Source: Mangifera indica
Lineage: Eukaryota; Streptophyta; Magnoliopsida; Sapindales; Anacardiaceae
Assembly (NCBI RefSeq): GCF_011075055.1
Contig: NC_058149.1
Span: forward strand, 2,827,830-2,891,829
Reading direction: 5' to 3'
DNA length: 64,000 nucleotides
Below, one piece after another: positions 10,874 to 21,697 of the stretch (positions are counted from its first letter, which is position 1; every line of letters begins with the position of its first letter). The notes under the pieces are model-generated. The model did not search any database and was not told where the DNA came from. It saw nothing but the letters and a program-made list of their open reading frames with translations. A program made the position numbers and the translations under genes.

Positions 10874-11745
10874 TGATATGAACCTCACAAATGAATTATG
10901 AGACCGTAAACATAAGTAAGGAAGCTAGGAACTTAGAAAAGCTAAATTAGTTTTCAAATTAAAGGAAACCTTGACCCAATGCCTATAATTAACACAAACC
11001 AAAAGTATAAAAACCCTTGATCCAATGATCATGGGTAATCATGAACTAAAAGTATAAAAACAATGCCCGATGTCTATAATTGACGCGAACCAAAGGCATA
11101 AATTGACACCACACTCTAGAATAGAAAAGAAGGAGAGTTATAAGTCATATTTAAGTGCCACAAGAAAATATTCTTGATAAGTTCATGAGTTCTCAAAAGA
11201 ACCAAGAGAAAAAATCTCACAATTTCATTATGCGAAATGTGTATCATCTATCCCAAGATTACATGATTATTTATAGCCCTAGTCTGAACAGGATAATAAC
11301 AAACATAATCTCTAGGATAATAACAATTTTAATCTAACTAAGATAATAATAATCTTAAATAATAATCCTACTATAATTATAATTCCTAAAGAAAATAAAA
11401 CTACGACTCTTAAAACAAATAAAAATCCTAAACAACTAGAAAACTAGAAATATTAGGAAACTAAATTTCAATTGAATTATCTTTCTTTCTCTACATGAAT
11501 TTTTGTCTAATCAAGCTTCCATTTCATATTTTGTCAAGTACAAATGTCACCAAAGATGTCTCATATCATTTCCCATGTGTTTGATACTCTCCATGTGATT
11601 TGCCATGTCATTCTTGAGTGTCACATCATCATTCTTACCTTTAGCTTGTGTTTTCAATGTTCTCAATGCTATCTAGCCTACCACACTCTCGTCATAGTCC
11701 TTCATTATTGGTTCACATGTTCTTAGTCTTCCATGGATTACATCA
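10874..11745 (-). repeat. Right LTR of the miniature element
   Basis: 872 bp from TGATATGAACC to GGATTACATCA. The right end abuts unrelated sequence starting CCTCTGTTGCC. The matching target-site copy would be left of the SIRE element, outside the window. Confidence 0.85.
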
Positions 11746-12111
11746 CCTCTGTTGCCAGTTTACTTGTTATGGGTATTTGATTTTACGAGAGCAAAACATG
11801 TTCTCAAATTGTTATTAGTAGTGTCTAGTGTGTTTTTATATATTTTACGAAATGTTGTTAACATAGCTTTTTTAATTTTTCATTCAACATTTCTTTCTTG
11901 ACATTGAAGGATTAGTGGTTATCGATTGAAAATTAATTTGTGTAAATTCCTACATGAAACCTGATGAAGTAGTTAAGGTTTTATTCTGTTTACCTTTTCT
12001 TTTGGAGAAATGAATGAAGGCTAAAAACTACTATTGTTATTGTTTTCTCTACTGATTATTTGAATTTTTATTCTTGACAAACTTTTATGTGGGTAGAGAT
12101 CATACTTTCCA
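11746..12111. other. Intergenic stretch, nothing recognised
   Basis: AT-rich sequence between the miniature LTR element and duplicated block A. No reading frame, repeat copy or structured RNA is apparent. Confidence 0.5.
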
Positions 12112-12497
12112 AGTTTCATGCATGATGTATCGGGTGTTGATGATGGTTTGCCTATACTCTGGGGTGCAGATCATGGCTAGAATTCACCAGAACTTGTGCC
12201 CAAGCTAAGTTTAAAGGTGTCTATTTCCTTAATCTCTCCTTAGACATTTTGACTATTTTTCATCTAGCTAAATGTTTGATATTCTGACCAAACATCACTT
12301 ATTGTAGCTATGGATTTTTGTTTTATTCACTTAAAACTCTGCAAGAACAATTTGATATGGCATAAGTCTAAACAAGCCAAATCCATGGGCATTTGATATG
12401 GCACAATTTGATAGTGTTCTTAAAAGATTGAAAGTGGTTTGTTAAATAGTTTTTACTACTTTGCATGTTAGTATTTGAATCAACTTTTTTTCTAGGG
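12112..12497. repeat. Left part of duplicated block A
   Basis: It matches 44051-44470 in block D closely (CATGCATGATGTATCGGG, then TGATATTCTGACCAA, ATCCATGGGCAT and others). The match stops at 12497, where the MULE starts, and block A resumes after 25985. Short open stretches occur on the plus strand near 12120-12200 but I do not recognise a protein. Confidence 0.8.
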
Positions 12498-12589
12498 AAA
12501 TTAAAGGAAATTTCCCATTTTACCCTAATTTAAGCAAAAATGTCTTATTTTCCACCTCTCCAGTAAAAATGTCTCCTTTTTAAAGTTTT

Positions 12590-13110
12590 AAACAAAAATA
12601 TCCTAAAATTTTTAGGAGGAATTTTGATATTAAACGATATAAAAAAGTTTTAAATGAAATGTTAAGGATATATAGAGACATTTTGATAAAATATAGGGGT
12701 ATTTTAATATAAGACAACACTTAGGGGTGTTAAATGAAATATTAGATTAATACAGGGGTATTTTAAAATTAGACAAAATATAAAGGTGCTAAAAAATTCG
12801 TAGACAAAGAGAAGACATTTCTATATTATAAGAATATCAAATTCGTATATGTTATGAAAATATAGGGTTCATTTCGATATTGTATAATATATTAGGGAGT
12901 AAAAAAAATATTAAAAAAATATAGGGATCATTTGGATATTAATTAATATATGAAATTAACATTTTGGTTTTAGATAATGTATGAGGGTGTTTAATGAAAT
13001 GTTGAAAAATTAGAAGTTGCATATTGATATTCGACCATATATAAAGGGATTAAATGAACTTGTAGAAAAATATAGGGGGCATTTTGATATTGGTAAATGT
13101 TTATTATGGA
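12590..13110. repeat. Degenerate subterminal tandem repeats of the MULE
   Basis: About seven units of roughly 60-75 bp built on the pattern ATATAGGGGCATTTTGATAT, then a GACAATATA-like word, then GGGTGTTAAATGAAAT. Clear cores lie near 12665, 12700, 12755, 12855, 12920, 12985 and 13070. Subterminal repeats of this kind are transposase-binding arrays in some DNA transposons. That role is inference here. Confidence 0.6.
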
Positions 13111-13219
13111 TTTTTTATGATAAATATTTAATTTTTTTACTAAAATTTTTCATTATAGGATTGATAATTAAAATGATTAGTTATGCTATTGTTTATTTTC
13201 AAGGAGAATAGATCTAACG

Positions 13220-14951
13220 TGATGAGAATACAATGAAGTATGTTGGAGGTTTTAAAAAATTGGTTAAAATTCCCTCTAGAACAACATTTGAAGGATTTAT
13301 CCAATTTTTAGATGAACAGTGTGGTATTAATCCAATCTAAAATTACATTCAACTATATATGAAACCAAAAATAATCAAGCTGGACTCCCTCATAAAGATT
13401 GAAAATGATGAAAATGTATAAGATCTTATTGACATGTCGCAATATTTCAAGGAATGTATTTTTGTTTTTATTACATGTATTGCAATCGAAGGACAAAAAG
13501 AAGAAGAAGAAATTGATGGCAACGATAATAGTAAAGGGAAAAAGGATTTTGTTGGGAAGACTTGATTGATTTCTATAATTATACATTTTATATTGCTACT
13601 AAATGGGTCTATAGAGACAAAGAGATGTTTCCAGATTAGAGTGACTTTGAGGGGAACGAGATAATTCATGTTCCTCTTGATGAGGTAAACTTTGGAGATA
13701 CGTTATCTGTTAACTATAATATAAATAGTTTCCAATTTGAAGATCTTATTACAAGTGTCGAGAATTATTTTAGAGTATTTTTTGATAATGCCCCACTAAT
13801 ATATTTAAGTGACTATTCGATTTTCCTTCATAGTTTTTAACATCCTCAAATAGTATAGGATCAATTTGAGAGGAAAATGTTGTAAAACTTGGTGACATTT
13901 TTAATAATAAAAAACACAAGAAAAATGTTATGGACTAATTTGCCTAGAAGAAAGGATTTCAGTACAGAGTTCTTAAGTTTGACACGAAGAGGTGAAAGAT
14001 TCAATGTTATGAAGAGAAATGTAAATGGTTTTTATTGGGAAGAAGAGTAAAACTTAGTCAAGTCTTTCGAATCTATGAAATGAATGTCACACACATGTTC
14101 AATAGATCAGATAAAGCCACATCACAGACAAGCTAAGACTTGGGTACTAGGTCAATTAACGAATTTAAAATTTGTGTTGATTGATCATATTTATCGACCT
14201 AAAGAGACATTATCGATATCACTGATAGATATAAAATTGACATTTCATATTCACAAGCATAGTGGGTAAGAAATTGAGCATTACATTCATTGAGGGGCTC
14301 ATTGAAAGCAGATGATGAACATCGTTTGCAATATTTTTTTCATGGCATTGGGTTGTTTCGTTCGTGCATTCAAGCGATATCTTCGACCGATTATTTACAT
14401 TGATGCTACTTTCTTTAAAGGTCGATACATAGGATATTTATTTCTTATGATGACCCTCAATAGTAATAATCAGACATACCCAATTGCTTTTGGCATCGAT
14501 AAAAAAAAAATCATAAAATGTGGTGTTGGTTTCTAACAAAGCTTAAAGATTGCATCAATGAAATATCAGAGTTGACAATAATCTCAGGTCGACATCATGC
14601 TATATACTCTACAATGGTTAAAGTCTTTTCAGATATACACTATAGGTGTTATTGTCATTACCTTTTTTATGACATGCAATCAAAGTACAAGTGCAACTCA
14701 CAAGTAATGTGTTTATACATTTATAAAATTTTTACACTTGTGAAAATTTTATAAATTTTGATAACGACGTACTCATATTATTTATAAACTCATAGGTTGT
14801 GTATTTATACGATGAACCTACGAAGTCATATACAAAAACATATTTTAAGGTTATTATGAGATCTATCGATGAAGTGCATCTTCAAGTTGAGGCTTACCTA
14901 CGTGAGGAAGGATTTCACCAATGGAGCAGGACACATTTTCTAGGGCACAGG
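13220..14951 (+). pseudogene. MULE transposase, N-terminal and catalytic part
   Basis: Plus-strand frames read: an N-terminal segment (KIPSRTTFEGFIQFLDEQCG, about 13255-13330), an acidic linker (13480-13550), the DNA-binding region (THTCSIDQIKPHHRQAKTW, about 14085-14145, with a following YRPKE), and the MULE core with FMALGCFVRAFKRYLRPI, then IDATFFKG (first catalytic Asp, about 14398-14425), NSNNQTYPIAFGI, and ISGRHHAI (about 14580) where the usual SDRH has lost its Asp. The last piece, VEAYLREEGFHQWSRTHF (about 14880-14940), ends at the hAT-like insertion. The enzyme would cut and insert MULE ends. Multiple stops, frameshifts and the lost Asp make it inactive. Confidence 0.85.
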
Positions 14952-15038
14952 CAAAGGTGGATTGGAGCTGAGCCAAGCTGAGCCGAGCTCTAGCTATGGA
15001 ATCATCTGCTAGAATTTTGAGAGGACTATTTCCTGGTT

Positions 15039-15118
15039 TTAGGAAGAAGCTACTAAGCCATCAATAACAGTGCCTTTACTAACACCCTCAATAGCACTCA
15101 ACTGTTTCACTAGTACAA
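15039..15118 (-). pseudogene. Short open coding-like fragment in the hAT-like element
   Basis: About 26 codons on the minus strand read LVKQLSAIEGVSKGTVIDG before a stop. The residue pattern looks protein-like but the segment is short and the family is not recognised. It could be an exon piece captured with the fragment at 15200-15316. Confidence 0.25.
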
Positions 15119-15199
15119 GACAAATTTATAATTATAGATAAAGACGAGCCACCTTCCATTGATACCAAAACTCCTACATTATGAAAAACTTATGCTTTC

Positions 15200-15316
15200 A
15201 TGTCCAAAGATACAAATAAGATCCATTAATTAAAGCAAAATCGAGCCATCTGTAATGGATGGGATGGTGATTTTCAATAACAGCAAAACCGACATCATTA
15301 CCATAATCAGTATCAA
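15200..15316 (-). pseudogene. Coding-like fragment, minus strand, in the hAT-like element
   Basis: About 39 open codons containing DTDYGNDVGFAVIENHHPIH and then RWLDFALINGSYLYLW. The composition (Trp, His, Gly, Asp) is unlike translated AT-rich noise. No family is recognised. The likely explanation is capture of a piece of host gene by a non-autonomous transposon. Confidence 0.35.
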
Positions 15317-15321
15317 TCTTC

Positions 15322-15507
15322 TGCCCTATGTACTTTCTATGAGCTGAGCAATGAGAAAACCAATGAGATTGAATTTAGGGCTGTTCAAGAGCAAGATGGG
15401 AAATGTGAATATGTGGTCATAAAGCTAATTAATTATAGAGAACTTGTTTATGATTATCGCAATCTTCACGCTAGAGCTAGTTTTATGGGTTACAACCATG
15501 GCAATTG
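15322..15507 (+). pseudogene. Coding-like fragment, plus strand, in the hAT-like element
   Basis: About 62 open codons end with a stop at 15507. They read ALCTFYELSNEKTNEIEFRA, then QEQDGKCEYVVIKLINYREL, then YDYRNLHARASFMGYNHGN. An open stretch of this length with this composition is unexpected in DNA this AT-rich. It stands head-to-head with the fragment at 15200-15316. I do not recognise the family. Captured host exon is the favoured reading. Confidence 0.4.
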
Positions 15508-15913
15508 ATTATATACAGAAGACAATTTTCAGAATTATGACTTCATTATTGTTGAAATTAGTCTTTTACTAGTTAGTGTATAATTGGTTCGAGGTTTGTT
15601 ATTGAGAAGAAAGAAAATGTGAGGTAGCTTTCTACAATGCAAGCTCTACAGAAAACTCACCAAAATTTTGAGAAGGGAGAAAATAGAGAGAGACGCGACT
15701 GAGATTTCAAATGAAAAGTAAACAAAGTTTTTAATCTAAAACGACAACATTCTAGTGTGAGAAAGCATTGGCTCGCGAGCCGAGCTAAGCTACTCGGTTT
15801 AAAGTTCGAGCTCGAGCTCTAACTTATTTTTCTTGGAATATAAAGCTCAAACTTGTTACTACATAGCTTGTTTCGGGCTCGTTCAAGCTGAGCTCGATTT
15901 GAATCCAACCCTA

Positions 15914-16042
15914 GGCACAAGTATAACATAATAATAACTAACATTGCAGAGTCATTTAACACTTTGTCAAACATGCACGGGTTTTGCCTATCACGATACT
16001 TATCGAGTTCATTCTAGGAACATTGCAACTATGATATTATGA
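15914..16042 (+). pseudogene. MULE transposase, middle fragment
   Basis: It continues the MULE frame after the hAT-like insert: KYNI then TNIAESFNTLSNMHGF, the conserved NIAESFN block of MULE transposases, then a decayed segment before the gypsy insertion at 16043. Confidence 0.8.
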
Positions 16043-17027
16043 TGCATATTCATCCAAACATGCAATAAGAAACTAAAGAATTAAAAATTGTTTTCACTGT
16101 TCATTTAGTATGTGCAATTTTTTTGTTCTTGTAATTTAACCAACCAAATCAACTTTAAATCCAACTAAATTCATTTCTTCATAATCATAACACAATAAAC
16201 TTTCTTTCAAGCTATAGATGTACACAATTGGTATTAAATAAGACAATCAAAATACAAGTAGAATGCAATGGCAGAAATGATAATTATACTGTAACTCTCT
16301 GCCATAGGATTAAAAACCCTTCACATGCATGCAATTTGGATTCTAAGGTACACACTAATGAAAACCAAGGCATAATGAAAAGAGATCCACCAACATTGGG
16401 GTCTTCCACCACCAATATTCTACCAAGATAATTGGATAAAGGAAAATGAGAAAAAAGCTTTAATGCTTTAATCCAAGTTTCATTCAAATGTCAACCAAAA
16501 ATTACAAATGAAGGCCTACCCCTTTATATAGAAGGCATGGATGACAATGATACACTTTTGTCAACAAAATTAATATAAAATGAACTAAAATCCTTAATGC
16601 ATGCTAAGTCGTCCATCATAAACTAAACCCATACCCAAATTAATGAATACAAGACCAAATAATATGCCTTTTACTTAAATGTAAGAAACTTATTTCCTAA
16701 CCAAGACAACTATCTTCTCGTCTAGTTCAAATCCAACTAAAGACATACTTTGAGCTTTTTGGGCTTTAAAAAGGAGTCTTGGACGTTTGGGCTAATAATG
16801 GACTTCAAAAGTTACACTTTAGGACCAATTCAAGCTATTATACAAGTAGGTCTTGAGTCTACTTAAAGAGACTATACCCAAAGGTGGATTTGGACCAAAA
16901 CTGAGGAGGTATTGTATCTTTGGGCTTGTATGTTACTGGAAATTCATTCATCTTAACTTCTTAGGTAGCATGGTGACTTGAGGAGGATGTGGAGCCTAAA
17001 AATGGATAAGGACCTGTAGATGCTTTA
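16043..17027 (-). repeat. 3' LTR of the gypsy element
   Basis: 985 bp from TGCATATTCATCC to GATGCTTTA. It aligns to 22944-23916 throughout. The terminal CA has become TA. The end of the integrase reading frame (to 16961) lies inside it. Confidence 0.88.
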
Positions 17028-18344
17028 TCCTCCTCAGGTTGAGAAAGATTTGCCCTCAAATTTTTTAAGTGGCTATCCTCCTTATATGGTGAAAGGTCTT
17101 TCACATTGAAGGTGGTCGAGACAACCCCTATATTATCTAGAAGGTTTATCCTATATGGATTGTCATTGACTTTCTTAAGGATCTCAAATGGTCTATCTAC
17201 CTTTGGAGTAAGTTTACTCTTCCTCTTGGTAAGAAATCTCTTTTTCCTCAAATTCACCCAAAGTAAATCACCAGGTTGAAAGAAAGAGGTCTCTTATGCT
17301 TGTTAATCATCCTTTTGTGAGCTTTATTGGCTTTCACAATTTGCTACCTAATGGCTTCATAGAACTTCTTCACAGTGACAGTTTTTCCTTTTGCTTCCTT
17401 GTGAACTTGCATTTCAAGAGGTAAATAAGTTAAATCTAAATGAGTCAAATGATTAATGCCATACACTACCTCAAATGAAGAGTGGTCAGTTGTAGCACTT
17501 GGGCTTCTATTAAATGAAACTTAGCTTGATCATGTTTCAAGTCCCAATCCTTCAAACTCTTGCTAACTAAGGTTCTCAAGATTGTCCCAAAAGTTCTATT
17601 AGTTACTTTGGTTTGGCCATTAGTTTGGGGATGATGAAAGGTGCTAAACATGAGCTTAGTTCCCAATTTACTTTATAGAGTTCTCCAAAAATGGCTCAAA
17701 AACTTGGTGTCTCTATCGGAAACTATGGTTCTTAGAATGCCATAGAGTCTCACCACCTCTTTAAAGAACAAATCAGCCACCTTGCTTACATTTTCAATCT
17801 TGGAGCAAAGGATAAAGTATGCCATTTTAGAGAATCTATCCACTACTACCATTATAGCATTTTTTTCCCTTTGAGTTCTTGAAAGAGCCACAACAAAATC
17901 CATGCTTAGATCTTCCTATGGCTACTTCAAGATGGGTAATGGCATGTAAAGACATGGTTTGAAGTGAGACTTAGATCTTTGGCAAGTGTCATACTTTAAG
18001 ATAAGGGCTTGGACACCACTCACTATTTTAGGCTAATAGAAGTGCTCCCTAAACATATCCATGGTCTTATTAATCCCAAAGTGACCTACTAATCCATCTT
18101 TATATGTCTCTCTAATAAGAAGTTCCCTAAAAGAGCTCTTAGGGATACATAATTTGGTCCCTTTGAAGAGAAAACCATAATGGACAAAATAATCTTCATA
18201 CACTCCCTTTGAACACTTCTTCATGATCTCTCTAAGGTTATTATCTTCTTGATAATACTTCTTCATAAGCTGGAAACCAAGAACCCTTGCATCAAGTATG
18301 GACAATAAGTAATGCCTTTCTTGAAAATGCATTAGAAACAACAT
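16961..18344 (-). pseudogene. Gypsy integrase, degenerate
   Basis: On the minus strand: the zinc-binding N-terminus with LLIRETYKDGLVGHFGINKT (about 18040-18110), the core starting [20 protein letters not shown] (17840-17903) and continuing with SDRDTKF, the third catalytic block [15 protein letters not shown] (about 17590-17640) where the catalytic Glu is Lys, and the C-terminal domain (17257-16961) with KSKLTPKVDRPFEILKKV and FNVKDLSPYKED. The last 22 or so codons fall inside the 3' LTR and end at 16961. The enzyme would integrate cDNA. Stops near 17260-17460 and 17904-18030 and the Glu-to-Lys change inactivate it. Confidence 0.87.
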
Positions 18345-19560
18345 TAGAAGATCCTTGTTTATAAGAGGAAAGAAAAGAAAAAAACTATAGAAACTCTACC
18401 TATTTAGCATACCTTATACTAATCTTGTGTTGGCTATTAAGAAATTTCAAGGCTTGGTGGTCTGAATGAAGAACAAATTGTTTAGGCCTTAAATAATGGC
18501 TCCAATGGTCAAAAGCCCTAACAATAGCAAAAAACTCTTTATCAAAGGTAAAACACCTTCTTTTTGTATTATTGAGTTTCGCACTAAAATAAGTAATAGG
18601 TCTTTTAGCTTGAGTGAGGATTGCCCTAATTCTAACTCTACTAGCATCACACTCCACTTCAAACACTTTATCAAAGTTAGGTAAAACCAATATAGGAGCT
18701 TCGCATAATTTCTTTTTAATATTCTTAAATGCTTTATAGGCTGTCGTGGTCTATTCAAAGCCATTTTTCTTCTTGCATTTAGTAATTAATGCCATGAGAA
18801 TGCTAAAATTAGGCACAAAACATTTATAGAAAGAAGCAAGGCCATGAAAAATCCTAACTTTAGTGAGGGACTTCAGTTGGGGCCAAGTTCGGATGGCTTT
18901 CACCTTTGATTGATTTACTTGAATGTTATCTTTAGAAACTATATATCTAAGGAACACAACTTGGTCTACAAAAAACTCACACTTCTCTTCATTTGTTTAT
19001 AGTTTATTCTTCCTCAACACATCAAAAACATTTCTCAAGTGCAAGCATGATCATCATAAGTTTTGTTATATACCAAGATATCATCAAAATATATAACAAC
19101 AAATAACCCAATGAAAGGTTTGAGTACCTTATTCATAAGTCTTATAAAAGTGTTAGGAGCATTAGAAAAGCCAAATGGCATAACCATCCTTTAGTTTTGA
19201 AGGCTGTCTTCCACTCATCACCTTTATTCATACGTATTTGATGGTAGCCGCTCTTTAGGTCAATTTTGGAGAAGACATATGCACCATATAACTCATCAAG
19301 TATGTCATCAAGTCTAAGGATAAAATACCTATACTTGATGGTAATGTTATTAACAGCTCTACTATCTATACATATCTTATATGACCTATCTTTTTTGGGC
19401 ATTAGTAGGGCTAGAACTGAGTATGGCTTCCTCAATTTGTCATTACAACTCCTTAGTCTCTATGGGTTGCATTTATAGGCTGGTTTATTTGATAAGGATG
19501 TTCTCAAAATCAAGTCTATTTGATACTTAATGCCTCTTAAATGAGGAAGGTTGGGTGAGA
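18345..19560 (-). pseudogene. Gypsy reverse transcriptase and RNase H, degenerate
   Basis: The RT start is visible near 19435-19540 (NKPAYKCNP). Then [20 protein letters not shown] and [20 protein letters not shown] (19142-19400), the catalytic FDDILVY intact near 19070, and the post-catalytic block with FLRYIVSKDNIQVNQSKVKA (18890-18957) and FHGLASFYKCFVPNFS. RNase H follows (18690-18400): [18 protein letters not shown], then [20 protein letters not shown], then [15 protein letters not shown]. Domain order RT-RNase H-integrase confirms Ty3/gypsy. Frameshifts and stops separate the segments. Confidence 0.88.
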
Positions 19561-19861
19561 GCTTTTCAGGAAAGACATCTTCATATTCTACCAAGAGAAG
19601 TTGCACTAAGGGATCTGCTCATTTCTTCTCTTGTTTGATCTTCCTTTCAAGCATAAATAGCGCATAAACAAGTTATAGACGCAAGAAGACTTTCTTCACT
19701 TGCTGCCTATTCATATACATATTTTCCCTTTTAACTTCTTTTGCCTTGATAGCCTTATTAGCTTCTTGGGGGCTAAGAGGGATCAAGGTGATGGTCTTCC
19801 CATTGAACTTGAAGGAGTAAGTGTTCATCTTACCATTATGACTCACTTCTTTATTAAATTG

Positions 19862-20182
19862 TCATGGTCTTCCTAACAACAAGGGGCATGCATCCATAGG
19901 AACCATATTACATAAAATTACATTATGATAATGCTTGCCTAGGGAGAATGAAACAAACACTTGTTTGACAACTTGTAGGCTGGTTTTATTACTCAACCAC
20001 TGGAGTTTGTATGTTTGAGGGTGTGGGATAGTAGACAATATAAGATTTTCTGCTAAGGTAGATGAAGCTACATTTGCACAACTACCATTATGTATAGTTA
20101 AAGAACACACTTTACCTTTAATAGTGTACTTTGATTGAAAAAATATAGAGTTTTTGCTCTTCATAAGGAAGAGGTTTGACAT
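19862..20182 (-). pseudogene. Gypsy aspartic protease, degenerate
   Basis: About 106 open codons contain IHNGSCANVASSTLAENL, the position of the retropepsin active site, where the catalytic Asp-Ser/Gly-Gly is replaced by His-Asn-Gly. Downstream VFVSFSLGKHYHNVILCNMV and DACPLLLGRP are typical of the gypsy protease C-terminus. It would process Gag-Pol, but the active-site Asp is gone. Confidence 0.82.
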
Positions 20183-20338
20183 ACAAAGCTCTTCAACTAA
20201 CTGACAACTCTCCTTTAAATTTCAGGATATCAATTTTTAATCCCCTATCATTATCATTATTCCTCTTTAATGGTCTTTCATATTCTTCATCACTTAAACC
20301 ACTAAGGAGAATCAATTCCTCTTCATGATGTCTAGAAG
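20183..20338 (-). pseudogene. Gypsy gag remnant, 3' part
   Basis: On the minus strand it reads LSGLSDEEYERPLKRNN, then KIDILKFKGELS, which resembles the start of the retrotransposon Gag domain (IDIPEFEG-type). A stop follows and the sequence runs straight toward the protease. The main Gag domain and zinc knuckle are missing. Confidence 0.6.
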
Positions 20339-21351
20339 GAGAATGTAACATCCTTTCCCAAAAGTACTACCCACGGAAGGAGAAATGTTATGAATTAATA
20401 TCCGGAGCGTCTATTTTTTTTCTTTTAAAATACATTAAAAAAAGCGCATCACTAAAAGTGTTTAAAAAGTATTCTAAGAAAACTGAAAATCTGGAAGCGA
20501 GCAAAAGATGTATATACTTATATGAAAACTCATCTGAAAGCATCTAAAAATAGGAAGTAATCATATACAACTGTACAATTATCTCAAAAAGGTCAAAAGT
20601 CGATAAGAAAATGCCACTATATGCATGTAATATAAACCAAAGATAACCTGCTCCAGTCGGATCTATCTTTGCTAACTTGACCCTCCCTCACAGCTATCTC
20701 GATCACCTGTACCTGTAATTAGGAAATAAAAGGAAGTGAGAGATAAGAGCACTCAATAAGGGGAAAGAATTAAGTAAACTATCTTATTTCCTATTCTAAC
20801 TCACTCTTGAGACTCGACCTCATTTATAACCTCTATAAGAAATCGAGGGGATAATTTAGTTCATTCTTTATTATTTTGGTCATACTTTGTCCCATCTGGT
20901 GTCTATTTGATACTTTCTGGAAGCTGACTATAGGGATTTGGCACCTTTCAAGCTTGAGCTCTCTTTCTTTCTCTTACTACACCATTTTTGAATCTGAATT
21001 AAACTTTACTACGAGCATGCTCTACTGCGAGCGAACCCTACTAGGGGTCTATGTCCTAATACGGACGTGCCTTACTGTGGGCAGTGTAGTGTAAAGTGCC
21101 CCCTTATAGTTCATAGCATGCATGCGAGCCTTATATCTTACTAATTTTGCTTCCATCTAAATCTATTCATAACTCACCAGACCATACTTTTGGGATGACT
21201 CCTGAATCTTGAGCCCCAAATTCTTTTCTTGCTTTTCTTCTTCTTTTCTTTTTCTCTCTTTTTTTCCCTTTCCTTTCTTTTCTTTCTTTTCCTTTCCAAA
21301 ACTGTGAAATACTGTTCACAACCCTGTTCATTTGACAGGGTAGCCTTCTTT

Positions 21352-21697
21352 TTCATACAATTTTACCATCCAAACGGTTTCTAATTCATACCAGATATAT
21401 ATCGTTGAAAAGAGAATTCAAAGAGCTTTCCAACAAGCTATAATAGTATTCATAATTCATTAGATAAGGCAGTCAAAATGTGAGATGAAATCAGTGGTAA
21501 AAACTACCTCATCTGTTTATTTGGTAAAGCAGTTCTTATGGTTCATACAATATTTAACAGTCAAAATGATTCCTAATTCATACAATCTATATATCACTGA
21601 AAAGATACTTCAAAGAGCTTTTCAACAAGATATAATAGCACTTATAAATCATTAGATAAGACAATCAAAACGTGGGACGAACTCAATGGCAAAACTA
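21352..21697. repeat. Internal tandem duplication in the solo LTR
   Basis: Two copies of about 155 bp (21352-21506 and 21541-21697), sharing CAAAGAGCTTT, CCTAATTCATAC-like and TCATTAGATAAG words and offset by about 189 bases. They are diverged, so the duplication is older than this insertion or has decayed since. Confidence 0.7.

Larger units (their letters stand above)
9459..11745 (-). mobile_element. Non-autonomous LTR element with three tandem LTRs (TRIM/LARD-like)
   Basis: Structure: end of an LTR (9459-9506), internal segment (9507-9772), complete LTR (9773-10651), second internal segment (10652-10873), complete LTR (10874-11745). Each internal segment has a primer site next to one LTR (minus strand TTGGTATCAA plus GCTCGGCCC) and a polypurine tract next to the other (minus AAAGAGAGGGGAA). 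LTR ends form inverted TGATGTGA/TCACATCA. There is no gag or pol. The first LTR was cut by the SIRE insertion, so the rest of it should lie left of that element, outside the window. LTRs near 875 bp are longer than classical TRIM LTRs, so LARD-like derivative is an alternative label. Confidence 0.82.
14952..15913. mobile_element. hAT-like non-autonomous element with host-like fragments
   Basis: About 960 bp interrupting the MULE coding sequence. Flanking 8-mers GGCACAGG (14944-14951) and GGCACAAG (15914-15921) match at 7 of 8 bases, as expected of hAT target duplications. Removing the insert restores the MULE reading (GHR then KYNI...TNIAESFN). Termini are imperfect inverted repeats: left AGGTGGATTGGAGCTGAGCC, right (reverse complement) AGGGTTGGATTCAAATCGAG. 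Subterminal GAGCTGAGCC-type words recur at both ends. No transposase is present. Confidence 0.72.

Noticed and set aside
9459..11745. Simple 1.1 kb satellite-type tandem repeat
   Set aside because: Each period contains a primer site, a polypurine tract and inverted TG...CA termini at the correct positions, so a retroelement structure explains it better.
12112..12497. Protein-coding exon in the repeat shared with 44051-44470
   Set aside because: Short open stretches exist in more than one frame, stops differ between the copies and no family is recognisable, so I treat it as non-coding block sequence.
21174..21356. Lys/Glu/Arg-rich frame on the minus strand
   Set aside because: It is encoded by a C/T-rich low-complexity tract inside the solo LTR.
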